Source: Proteobacteria bacterium UBA5122
GTDB taxonomy: Bacteria; Pseudomonadota; Gammaproteobacteria; Tenderiales; Tenderiaceae
Assembly: GCA_002415485.1 (NCBI GenBank)
Contig: DHYU01000086.1
Location: 1-14,283, forward strand
Reading direction: 5' to 3'
DNA: 14,283 nucleotides
Part shown: positions 1-5,145 of the stretch, one piece after another
How positions within the stretch are numbered: the stretch's first letter is position 1
Layout of the letters: each line of letters opens with the position of its first letter
Notes under the pieces: model-generated
Databases searched by the model: none
Told to the model about the DNA's origin: nothing
What the model saw: only the letters and a program-made list of their open reading frames with translations
Translations under genes and position numbers: made by a program

Positions 1-279
1 GTTGGCGATCGAGGTCAGCGTCGAACTGTCGGTGGTCAATGCGATCGCAGGCAGCGCCGGGCGCTCCATCTCAAAGCGGTTGAGCAGTTCCGATGAAAAA
101 TGCTGGGCGTCGGCGGCGGAGCCACCGTTGCCGCAGGCGAGGATCTTGCCGCTGTTGAGCAGGCAGTGAACCAGTTGTTCGCCTGCGCGGGCGATGACCG
201 GCGCGAGTGCCTCGGCGGCCTTGAGTTTGGTATTGGCGCTTTCGGTAAAGGTTGCGCTGATACGGTCAATGTGTTGCAT
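1..279 (-). CDS. diaA: SIS-domain protein, DiaA/GmhA family (C-terminus missing)
   Basis: The first 93 residues of a sugar-isomerase (SIS) fold protein; the gene runs off the left edge. Visible are the sugar-phosphate-binding glycine loop GNGGSAADAQH (residues 50-60), then LLNRFEMERPALPAIAL and TTDSSTLTSIAN, strongly characteristic of the DiaA/GmhA group. DiaA of E. coli is a tetrameric DnaA-binding protein that promotes timely replication initiation; GmhA makes heptose phosphate for LPS. The neighbours yraN and lpoA are the same as those of E. coli diaA, so I favour DiaA. However, the loop reads GGSAAD rather than E. coli DiaA's GTSAAN, and close relatives in Pseudomonas are usually labelled phosphoheptose isomerase, so GmhA activity is not excluded. 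It starts at ATG 279, 21 bases after the yraN stop and probably in the same transcript; only a weak purine-rich ribosome site is visible. Confidence 0.88.
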   Translation of the reverse strand, partial: MQHIDRISATFTESANTKLKAAEALAPVIARAGEQLVHCLLNSGKILACGNGGSAADAQHFSSELLNRFEMERPALPAIALTTDSSTLTSIAN

Positions 280-300
280 GTTGTCTCGTCTATCTCTTGC

Positions 301-669
301 TTAGGTTTGAAATGCGTCCTTGATCCAGTCGATCTCGACTGGCGCCTGACCGTTGATGGCAATCACATCAAAGCGGGCGGCGAGTTTGCCCAAGTGTGGC
401 TGTTGTTGCAAATAGTGTAAAGCCGAGGCGATCAGCTTGGCCTGCTTGCGCGCATCGACGCTGGCCGCCGCGCCGCCGAATCTGGGGTTGCTGCGTCGGC
501 GGACCTCGACGAAGACCAGGCTCTGGCCGTCGCGCATGATCAGATCGATTTCACCCCGTGGACAGCGGTAATTGCGTTCGACCAGGCTCAGGCCATTTTG
601 TTGCAGATAGTGGCAGCCGAGCGTTTCGCCCGCCTGTCCTTGGGCTTGCGTGTCAGGCACCCGGCGCAT
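301..669 (-). CDS. yraN: YraN family (UPF0102) putative nuclease-fold protein
   Basis: A 122-residue protein of normal length for the YraN/UPF0102 family. It shows the family core in order: ERNYRCPRGEIDLIMRDG (31-48, with E40 and D42), LVFVEVRRR (51-59, with E55) and the conserved GGAAASVDARKQAKL stretch (65-79). This D-(E-x-R/K) arrangement resembles the active site of the endonuclease-like/Holliday-junction-resolvase fold. The biochemical role of YraN is not established, so a nuclease function is inferred from fold only. The reading frame overlaps the end of lpoA by 17 bases and no Shine-Dalgarno precedes ATG 669, which suggests translation coupled to lpoA. GTG 660 is an alternative start three codons in. 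Confidence 0.92.
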   Translation of the reverse strand: MRRVPDTQAQGQAGETLGCHYLQQNGLSLVERNYRCPRGEIDLIMRDGQSLVFVEVRRRSNPRFGGAAASVDARKQAKLIASALHYLQQQPHLGKLAARFDVIAINGQAPVEIDWIKDAFQT

Positions 670-2599
670 GCAGGGGTGGGGCGTCGATCAGGCGTGGCAT
701 GCCACGGCGGAATTGGCCCCAAAGCAATTGACGATGGATGCGGCCGCGTTCATCCATATACAGATTGCCACTCATGCCGTTGATGTGTTCCTGTTGGTAA
801 CGGCGCAGGTACTGGACGCGGCCGCTGAGATTAAAGGCATCGATCCCCAGTGCGTAGAGGCGTTTATACGACTCAGCCGTGGCGGGCCACAGTTCGACAA
901 AGTTACGCCATGGATAGGGGGTGCCGGCGCCGTTGGTGAAGATCCAGGGCATGTCGCTGAAGACGATGTCGTCCATGTCGCGATCCTGGCTGGCATCGGC
1001 CTCTCCGCTATAGACGTGTGACGTACTGTAGATGGGCAGGTCGGCGGCGTAATAAAACTTCAGTTGCGGGCGGATGATTCGCGCCTGCCGCGGGAAGGCG
1101 GCGACATAGACGAAGTCGATGTCGTTGCGACGGCGGGCTTCAAACTCGAGTTTGACCCCCAGCAGTTTTTGCAGGTCGCGATGACGTTGGCGGCTGTGGT
1201 CGACGGCCAGTAATTCGACGATAGGGTCGGCAAAGTCGTTCTTGCGTGCATCGTAACTGCGGCTGGCGATCAATTCACCGCCCAGCTGTTGCCAGTGTTG
1301 GCTGAAGGCCGCGAGCATGCGATCACCCCACTCACCTTCCGGTACCAAGGCCAGTGCGCGGCCGTGACTGTCCAGCCAGGCGCGTTCAGCAACTTGGCGC
1401 GCCTCATCTTCGGGCAGCAGGCCAAACTGATAGAAGTTTTTGCTCAGGTGGCTCTCTGTCGCCAGATAGTTCAAGGCTAGGGTTGGTACGCTGGGGTTGC
1501 CGCGTTCAGCCAGCGCCTCGACCAGCTGTTTGTTGAGGGGGCCGATGATGAAGTCGGCGCCGTCGGCGACGGCCTGTTGATAGGCTGTGAGGCCATCTTC
1601 GACAGTGCTCTTGGTGTCGTAAACCCGGATCTGCGGTTTTTGCGCCAGTGGTCCTTCGTTGCCGTAGTAGGCGGCGAAGAATCCGTCACGCACGGCGGTA
1701 GCCGGGGCGCTGAGGCGGCCACTGAGCGGTAATACCAGGGCAATCTTTTGTGGTAGGCCGATGCTGTCAAAATGGATGCCGGTGATCAGGCGGTCGAGGC
1801 TGCTGTGGGCTGGGTGCCGGGGGTAGTCGCGGCGCCATTTGTCCACCTGCACGGAGAGCTGTGATGGCACGGCACTGAACGATTTGGCGAAAAATGCCAG
1901 TTCGAGCCAGCCACTGAGGACGTCCGGTGGTGGTGCGGTGCGGTGCATCTGCAGTGCGGCGCCACTGAGTTTTTGCAATGATTGCCAGATGGCGAGGTGA
2001 TTATCGTAATGTGCCTCATCGGCCAGCAGTGGTTCCAGTTGTATCCGGCTGCGTGCAGCTTCCAGGTAATTGCTGCTGGCCTCGTAGGCGCTGGCGCGTA
2101 ATTTGTGCCAGGTGACGGCCTGAGACGGATCGTTCAGCAATGCGAGGTCGCTGGCCGGGAGGTGTTTCAGGGCTGCGAGCGGGCGCTGTTCAAGCAGCTC
2201 GATCCGCGCCTGCAACATGCGTTTTTGCAAATCTTGTTCGCGATGCAGTTGCGGCGGCAGAGCCTGCAGGATACGGCGTGCCTGTGGCAGGTATTGCCCG
2301 CGGATCAGGGCGGAGGCCGCTTGTAACAGGTAATCTTCGCGGGCCGGGCTGCGGCTGATGCGCGCCAGCTGCTGGTAGGCCTGGGCGGCGCTGACCATGT
2401 TGCCATCGTTGATGGCGGCGTCGGCCAGGCGACTCAGCTGGGCGGGTGTGGCGCTCAGTGATGCCCCTTGTTCGGGCGGCATGGAGGTGCAGGCGGACAA
2501 GGTCGCCGCGACCATCAGTCCGACAATTATGCTGCGGCTGATGGGGGTGCTGCGCTGGCCATTGGCCTTGCGATGAATGAATGGTCTCTTGGTTTGCAT
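653..2599 (-). CDS. lpoA: LpoA, outer-membrane lipoprotein activator of PBP1A
   Basis: A 648-residue lipoprotein (E. coli LpoA has 678). LpoA spans the periplasm from the outer membrane to stimulate the transpeptidase of the bifunctional synthase PBP1A. The N-terminus has a basic region, a hydrophobic stretch (about 24-36) and lipobox LSAC with Cys37 as lipid site. Residues 38-39 are T-S, so there is no Asp at +2 and sorting to the outer membrane is expected. Residues about 50-280 are helical, TPR-like (for example NDGNMVSAAQAYQQLARIS, YLEAARSRI). From about 284 a periplasmic-binding-protein-like domain begins with KIALVLPLSGRLSAPATAV and runs to the C-terminus, the normal LpoA architecture. 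I chose ATG 2599 because it gives a proper signal peptide; the open frame continues upstream to 2824, but that part lies inside rsmI on the other strand. First gene of the leftward lpoA-yraN-diaA operon. Confidence 0.93.
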   Translation of the reverse strand: MQTKRPFIHRKANGQRSTPISRSIIVGLMVAATLSACTSMPPEQGASLSATPAQLSRLADAAINDGNMVSAAQAYQQLARISRSPAREDYLLQAASALIRGQYLPQARRILQALPPQLHREQDLQKRMLQARIELLEQRPLAALKHLPASDLALLNDPSQAVTWHKLRASAYEASSNYLEAARSRIQLEPLLADEAHYDNHLAIWQSLQKLSGAALQMHRTAPPPDVLSGWLELAFFAKSFSAVPSQLSVQVDKWRRDYPRHPAHSSLDRLITGIHFDSIGLPQKIALVLPLSGRLSAPATAVRDGFFAAYYGNEGPLAQKPQIRVYDTKSTVEDGLTAYQQAVADGADFIIGPLNKQLVEALAERGNPSVPTLALNYLATESHLSKNFYQFGLLPEDEARQVAERAWLDSHGRALALVPEGEWGDRMLAAFSQHWQQLGGELIASRSYDARKNDFADPIVELLAVDHSRQRHRDLQKLLGVKLEFEARRRNDIDFVYVAAFPRQARIIRPQLKFYYAADLPIYSTSHVYSGEADASQDRDMDDIVFSDMPWIFTNGAGTPYPWRNFVELWPATAESYKRLYALGIDAFNLSGRVQYLRRYQQEHINGMSGNLYMDERGRIHRQLLWGQFRRGMPRLIDAPPLHAPGA

Positions 2600-2607
2600 G
2601 GGGGCGG

Positions 2608-2616
2608 AGTATAGCA
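2608..2616 (-). promoter_or_regulatory. Candidate extended -10 promoter of lpoA
   Basis: Read on the minus strand the bases are TGCTATACT: a TG extension one base before the hexamer TATACT, which matches TATAAT at five of six positions. No good -35 is found at the usual distance, consistent with an extended -10 promoter. Transcription would start at about 2601-2602, only two or three bases before the lpoA ATG at 2599. Assignment is by motif only. Confidence 0.45.
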
Positions 2617-2628
2617 CTGCTCCGGCTC

Positions 2629-2637
2629 TGGCATAAT
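2629..2637 (+). promoter_or_regulatory. Candidate extended -10 promoter of rsmI
   Basis: The bases are TGGCATAAT: a TG extension and hexamer CATAAT, which matches TATAAT at five of six positions. The predicted start is near 2644, giving a leader of about 23 bases that contains the rsmI Shine-Dalgarno. There is no recognisable -35. It sits back-to-back with the lpoA -10 element, about 15 bases away. Confidence 0.45.
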
Positions 2638-2655
2638 GCGCGATATGTGTGAATG

Positions 2656-2660
2656 AAGGA
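2656..2660 (+). promoter_or_regulatory. Shine-Dalgarno that sets the rsmI start
   Basis: AAGGA, within the longer purine run AAGGAAGG (2656-2663), lies six bases before ATG 2667. The alternative in-frame GTG at 2649 lies upstream of this site and has no ribosome site of its own, so ATG 2667 is preferred. Confidence 0.75.
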
Positions 2661-2666
2661 AGGCTC

Positions 2667-3515
2667 ATGACTGCCTGTGCAGGAATTTTATATGTGGTAC
2701 CAACACCGATCGGTAATCTGGCCGATATGACGCCGCGGGCGCAGCAGGTGCTGGCCGAGGTCGATCTGATTGCGGCGGAGGACACCCGGCATAGCGCCAA
2801 ACTGTTGCAACACTTTGCGATCAAGACGCCGGCTGTGGCCTATCACGAGCACAACGAGCGCGAGCAGACGACACGCCTGGTGACGAAGTTGCAGGCCGGT
2901 GAATCGATTGCGTTGATCTCGGATGCGGGTACGCCGTTGGTCAGTGATCCGGGGTATCGATTGGTGCATGAGGCGCGTTTGGCCGGGGTGCAGGTGGTGC
3001 CGCTGCCTGGGGCGTGTGCGTTGATTGCCGCGCTGTCGGCATCAGGCTTGCCGTCGGATCGATTTATCTTTGAAGGCTTCTTGCCGGCCAAAGCAGCGGC
3101 GCGTCGTCAGTCCTTGCAGGCGCTGCAGGCTGAGTCGAGAACCTTGATCTTTTATGAGTCGACGCACCGGATCAAGGAGTGTATCGACGATATGTTGGCG
3201 GTGTTAGGCCCTGAGCGTGAGGTGGTGCTGGCGCGGGAATTGAGCAAAAAATTCGAGACCATCCACGGCGCGCCGCTGGCGGATCTGGCTGCGTGGCTGG
3301 CGGCCGATGACAATCAGCAGCGTGGTGAATTCGTGTTGCTGGTGCGTGGTGCTGGTGTGCAGGAGGCTGGGGATGTTGACACCGAGTCGGAACGGGTATT
3401 GCGTCTGTTGATGGCCGAATTGCCTTTGAAGCAGGCGGCGGCATTGGCGGCGCAGATTACCGGTGGCAAAAAGAATGCGCTCTACAAACATGCGCTCGCG
3501 TTGAGCGACGAGTAG
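2667..3515 (+). CDS. rsmI: 16S rRNA (cytidine(1402)-2'-O)-methyltransferase RsmI
   Basis: A 282-residue tetrapyrrole-methylase-fold enzyme that uses SAM to methylate the ribose 2'-OH of C1402 in the 16S rRNA decoding centre. Conserved blocks appear in the expected order: VVPTPIGNLADMTPRA (10-25), AAEDTRHSAKLL (36-47), ISDAGTPLVSDPGYRLV (84-100), the SAM-contacting LPGACALIAALSASGL (113-128), FIFEGFLP (133-140), and YESTHRI followed by RELSKKFET in the C-terminal half. Length is normal. The start ATG 2667 follows a good Shine-Dalgarno. The gene is divergent from lpoA, as in E. coli, and meets the next minus-strand gene tail-to-tail with 20 bases between stops and no hairpin terminator visible there. 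Its partner enzyme RsmH, which methylates N4 of the same nucleotide, is encoded at 5145. Confidence 0.96.
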   Translation: MTACAGILYVVPTPIGNLADMTPRAQQVLAEVDLIAAEDTRHSAKLLQHFAIKTPAVAYHEHNEREQTTRLVTKLQAGESIALISDAGTPLVSDPGYRLVHEARLAGVQVVPLPGACALIAALSASGLPSDRFIFEGFLPAKAAARRQSLQALQAESRTLIFYESTHRIKECIDDMLAVLGPEREVVLARELSKKFETIHGAPLADLAAWLAADDNQQRGEFVLLVRGAGVQEAGDVDTESERVLRLLMAELPLKQAAALAAQITGGKKNALYKHALALSDE

Positions 3516-3535
3516 CCTCGCCGTGCTGGGCGTAT

Positions 3536-3934
3536 TTAAAACGAATAGGCAACGCCAAGGGTGGTGAGTAGGGTGCTGGGCTGGAGGCTGGTCTCGTCCG
3601 ATTCCGTACTCAGATACCAGTGTTTGTTGAAGTTGTAACGGGCGCCAACGCGGACAAAGATTTCTTCATCGGCGGATAGCGAGGCGTTTTGCCTGGCGTT
3701 CAGGCTGGTGGAAGGGGCGTTCAGGCCAATCCGGGTAATGATTGCAAACTGGCCATGCTGGATAGGTGTCTTGACTGCGACCGAGGATGTGTACGTGTCG
3801 CTCTCAATAATGACATTGGCGGGTAATTTGATGCCGGCATCGGGCGTTGCGGTGGTGGTGAGTGATTCAGATGCCTGGGCGGTCAGACTGCTCAAAAGAA
3901 ATAGGCCGATGCAGATTAGGGGCTTGAATGTCAT
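3536..3934 (-). CDS. Small predicted outer-membrane beta-barrel protein
   Basis: I do not recognise this gene as a named family. The 132-residue product starts with a clear Sec signal peptide: K4, a hydrophobic core 5-17, and a cut after AQA (residue 21). The mature part (about 111 residues) is rich in alternating polar/hydrophobic segments: FAIITRIGLN, EEIFVRVGARYNF, HWYLSTESDE and a final LLTTLGVAYSF. Ending in Phe with aromatics at alternate positions is the signature recognised by the BAM machinery, and the last four strands resemble the end of OmpA/OmpW-like small barrels. The length allows only about five or six strands, fewer than the usual eight, so it may be a reduced or truncated barrel, or an oligomer. 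G+C is about 55% by hand count, a little below the neighbours. ATG 3934 has no strong Shine-Dalgarno and I see no convincing promoter. Confidence 0.72.
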   Translation of the reverse strand: MTFKPLICIGLFLLSSLTAQASESLTTTATPDAGIKLPANVIIESDTYTSSVAVKTPIQHGQFAIITRIGLNAPSTSLNARQNASLSADEEIFVRVGARYNFNKHWYLSTESDETSLQPSTLLTTLGVAYSF

Positions 3935-4024
3935 TGTTTGATTTGTGGTCCGTGCATAAGGTTTCGGGTGTCATCGGCAGCGTGGCCGAGAAATTAAACT
4001 TAAATTGAGAATTTCAAATTCAGT

Positions 4025-4030
4025 TATAAT
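4025..4030 (+). promoter_or_regulatory. -10 element of the rnpB promoter
   Basis: A perfect TATAAT whose last base is eight before the predicted first base of RNase P RNA (4038). The bases between (TCGCGAC) are G+C-rich, the discriminator type found at growth-rate-regulated stable RNA promoters. Upstream (3990-4024) is A+T-rich, but no good -35 sits at 16-18 bases; TTGAGA at 4005-4010 is only 14 bases away. Confidence 0.75.
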
Positions 4031-4037
4031 TCGCGAC

Positions 4038-4388
4038 GGAGTCGGCCAGGCAATCGCTGTGTTTCGACATAGAGGAAAGTCCGGGCTCCACAGGGCAGGG
4101 TGCCAGGTAACACCTGGGGGGCGCGAGTCTACGGCTAGTGCAACAGAAAACATACCGCCTAAGTCCCTTTATTAAGGGGCCGGTAAGGTTGAAATGGTGC
4201 GGTAAGAGCGCACCGCGCCGGTGGTAACATGCGGCGGCAGGGTAAACCCCACCCGGAGCAAGACCAAATAGGGGAACAATGGCGCGGCCCGCGCTGTTCC
4301 CGGGTAGGTTGCTTGAGGTATGTGGCGACGCATATCCCAGATGAATGATTGTCCACGACAGAACCCGGCTTATCGGCTAACTCTACTT
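4038..4388 (+). ncRNA. rnpB: RNase P RNA, bacterial type A
   Basis: The catalytic RNA that removes 5' leaders from tRNA precursors. All universal blocks are present: GAGGAAAGTCCGGGCTCC (4072-4089), AGGGCAGGGTGCCAGGTAAC just downstream, GGTGCGGTAAGAGCGCACCG (4196-4215), GGTAAACCCCACCCGGAGCA, GACCAAATAGGGGAAC, and ACAGAACCCGGCTTAT (4358-4373). The ends are set by helix P1: 4039-4047 pairs with 4375-4383, with one C-A mismatch (4043/4379) and one G-U pair. P3 is reduced to a short hairpin (CUGUG/CAUAG around a UUUCGA loop) compared with the long bulged P3 of E. coli, which accounts for most of the shorter length (about 351 versus 377 nucleotides). The exact 3' end is approximate. It lies between the beta-barrel gene and mraZ, with its own promoter and terminator. 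Confidence 0.98.
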
Positions 4389-4404
4389 TTTTGAGCTATG
4401 ACAC

Positions 4405-4446
4405 AAACCGGATGACGAGTCCTTCGTCGTTCGGTTTTTGTTTTTT
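4405..4446 (+). terminator. Rho-independent terminator after rnpB
   Basis: A 14-bp stem (4405-4418 with 4424-4437, including two G-U wobbles) closes a five-base loop GTCCT. It is followed by a T-rich tail, with twelve of the bases 4435-4446 T except one G. A second T run (4387-4392) directly follows the P1 helix of the RNA. The terminator should insulate the strong rnpB transcription unit from mraZ. Confidence 0.9.
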
Positions 4447-4607
4447 GGGCTCGATTCGGGCTCAAACTTAAAGTGAATTGTTAGGTCTGAATATCAACTT
4501 TATGATTTCGTAGGGTTAAATTTTTCATCATTTTTTGGGCTGTTCTCCCACCTGTCGGATCATCGCTAAGTTGTTGTCACAAAAGAGATTTAAACCCCTA
4601 AACATTC
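4447..4607. other. A+T-rich intergenic stretch upstream of mraZ promoter
   Basis: Together with the terminator, promoter and MraZ boxes this fills the 301-base gap between rnpB and mraZ. I see no credible reading frame or RNA here. Two weak structures are noted: an 11-base direct repeat TTTTTTGGGCT at 4441-4451 and 4531-4541, and an imperfect inverted repeat TAGGGTTAAAT (4511-4521) with ATTTAAACCCCTA (4588-4600) ending just upstream of the mraZ -35. Its low G+C relative to the flanking genes suits a regulatory region, but function is unknown. Confidence 0.5.
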
Positions 4608-4637
4608 TTGACTTGAGACCGCTCAGACAACTATAGT
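4608..4637 (+). promoter_or_regulatory. Sigma-70 type promoter of mraZ / the dcw operon
   Basis: The -35 element TTGACT (4608-4613; five of six consensus) and the -10 element TATAGT (4632-4637; five of six) are separated by 18 bases. The predicted start is near 4644, immediately before the first MraZ box, so MraZ bound there would sit on the initiation region. This is the only obvious promoter for the whole plus-strand cluster in the window. It corresponds to the position of the well-known mraZ promoter of other gammaproteobacteria. Confidence 0.75.
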
Positions 4638-4645
4638 GTCTCGAA

Positions 4646-4690
4646 GTGGGTAATTGTGGCGAATTGTGGGCTTAGCGTGGGAGTCCGTGG
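4646..4690 (+). promoter_or_regulatory. MraZ-box array (TGGG repeats)
   Basis: GTGG(G/C) units begin at 4646, 4656 and 4666, an exact 10-base period (GTGGGTAATT, GTGGCGAATT, then GTGGG). Two more follow at 4677 (GTGGG) and 4687 (GTGG), shifted by one base. Known MraZ operators are TGGG repeats with about 10-base spacing in front of mraZ, so this is very probably the autoregulatory operator. The fourth unit overlaps the Shine-Dalgarno and the fifth touches the GTG start codon. Confidence 0.85.
4679..4683 (+). promoter_or_regulatory. Shine-Dalgarno that sets the mraZ GTG start
   Basis: GGGAG lies six bases before GTG 4690. The in-frame ATG at 4654 lies inside the MraZ-box array, has no such site, and would add 12 residues before the conserved family N-terminus (M/V-F-R-G). 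GTG 4690 is therefore preferred. Confidence 0.85.
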
Positions 4691-5145
4691 TGTTTAGAGG
4701 GGTGACAGCACTCAATGTGGATGCGAAGGGTCGGATGGCAATGCCGGCCAAGTATCGCGATCGCCTCCAAGAAAGCTGCGAAGGCCGTCTGGTGTTGACG
4801 GTGGACCCCGAGCGCTGCCTGCTTCTCTTTCCTGAACCTGAGTGGGAACAGTTCGAACGCAAGTTGACCAAGCTGCCCACGATGAATCCCCGAGTTAAAC
4901 GTCTGCAGCGCCTGTGGATGGGGCATGCGGCTGAAGTCGAGCTCGATGCCAATGGTCGTCTCCTGTTGCCCCCTTTGCTGCGTGAATACGCCGGTTTGGA
5001 CAAGAAAATCGTGCTGGTCGGTCAGGGCGGCAAGTTTGAGTTGTGGGACGAGCAGACCTGGAACGATAAACGTGAGGTTTGGCTGGAAGAAGAGTTGGAA
5101 AGTGGCGGTGATCTGTCCGCCGATTTGGATACCCTGACATTTTGA
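4690..5145 (+). CDS. mraZ: Transcriptional regulator MraZ
   Basis: A 151-residue protein (E. coli MraZ has 152). MraZ forms ring-shaped oligomers of AbrB/SpoVT-like double-psi beta-barrel units and binds TGGG repeats at the dcw promoter; in E. coli it represses its own operon. Both family motifs are present: DAKGRMAMP (11-19) and DANGRLLLP (86-94), one per half of the internally duplicated fold. The N-terminus is FRGVTALNVD directly after the start. It initiates at GTG 4690, supported by a Shine-Dalgarno and by family alignment. It is the first gene of the dcw cluster, and its stop TGA shares its A with the rsmH ATG (TGATG). Confidence 0.97.
   Translation: MFRGVTALNVDAKGRMAMPAKYRDRLQESCEGRLVLTVDPERCLLLFPEPEWEQFERKLTKLPTMNPRVKRLQRLWMGHAAEVELDANGRLLLPPLLREYAGLDKKIVLVGQGGKFELWDEQTWNDKREVWLEEELESGGDLSADLDTLTF

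Noticed and set aside
2600..2824. 75-residue N-terminal extension of lpoA
   Set aside because: It overlaps the conserved start of rsmI on the opposite strand, and would bury the lipoprotein signal peptide internally.
3516..3535. Bidirectional terminator between rsmI and the barrel gene
   Set aside because: No stable hairpin with a T tail can be formed in these 20 bases.
4159..4356. 65-codon minus-strand open frame within rnpB
   Set aside because: Antisense to a highly conserved structural RNA; no ribosome site or family resemblance.
4502..4536. Possible second terminator (ATGAT...ATCAT followed by T's)
   Set aside because: The stem is only five pairs with about a 20-base loop; too weak to call.
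4654..4689. Upstream ATG start for mraZ
   Set aside because: It lies in the MraZ-box array without a Shine-Dalgarno and adds residues not found in the family.
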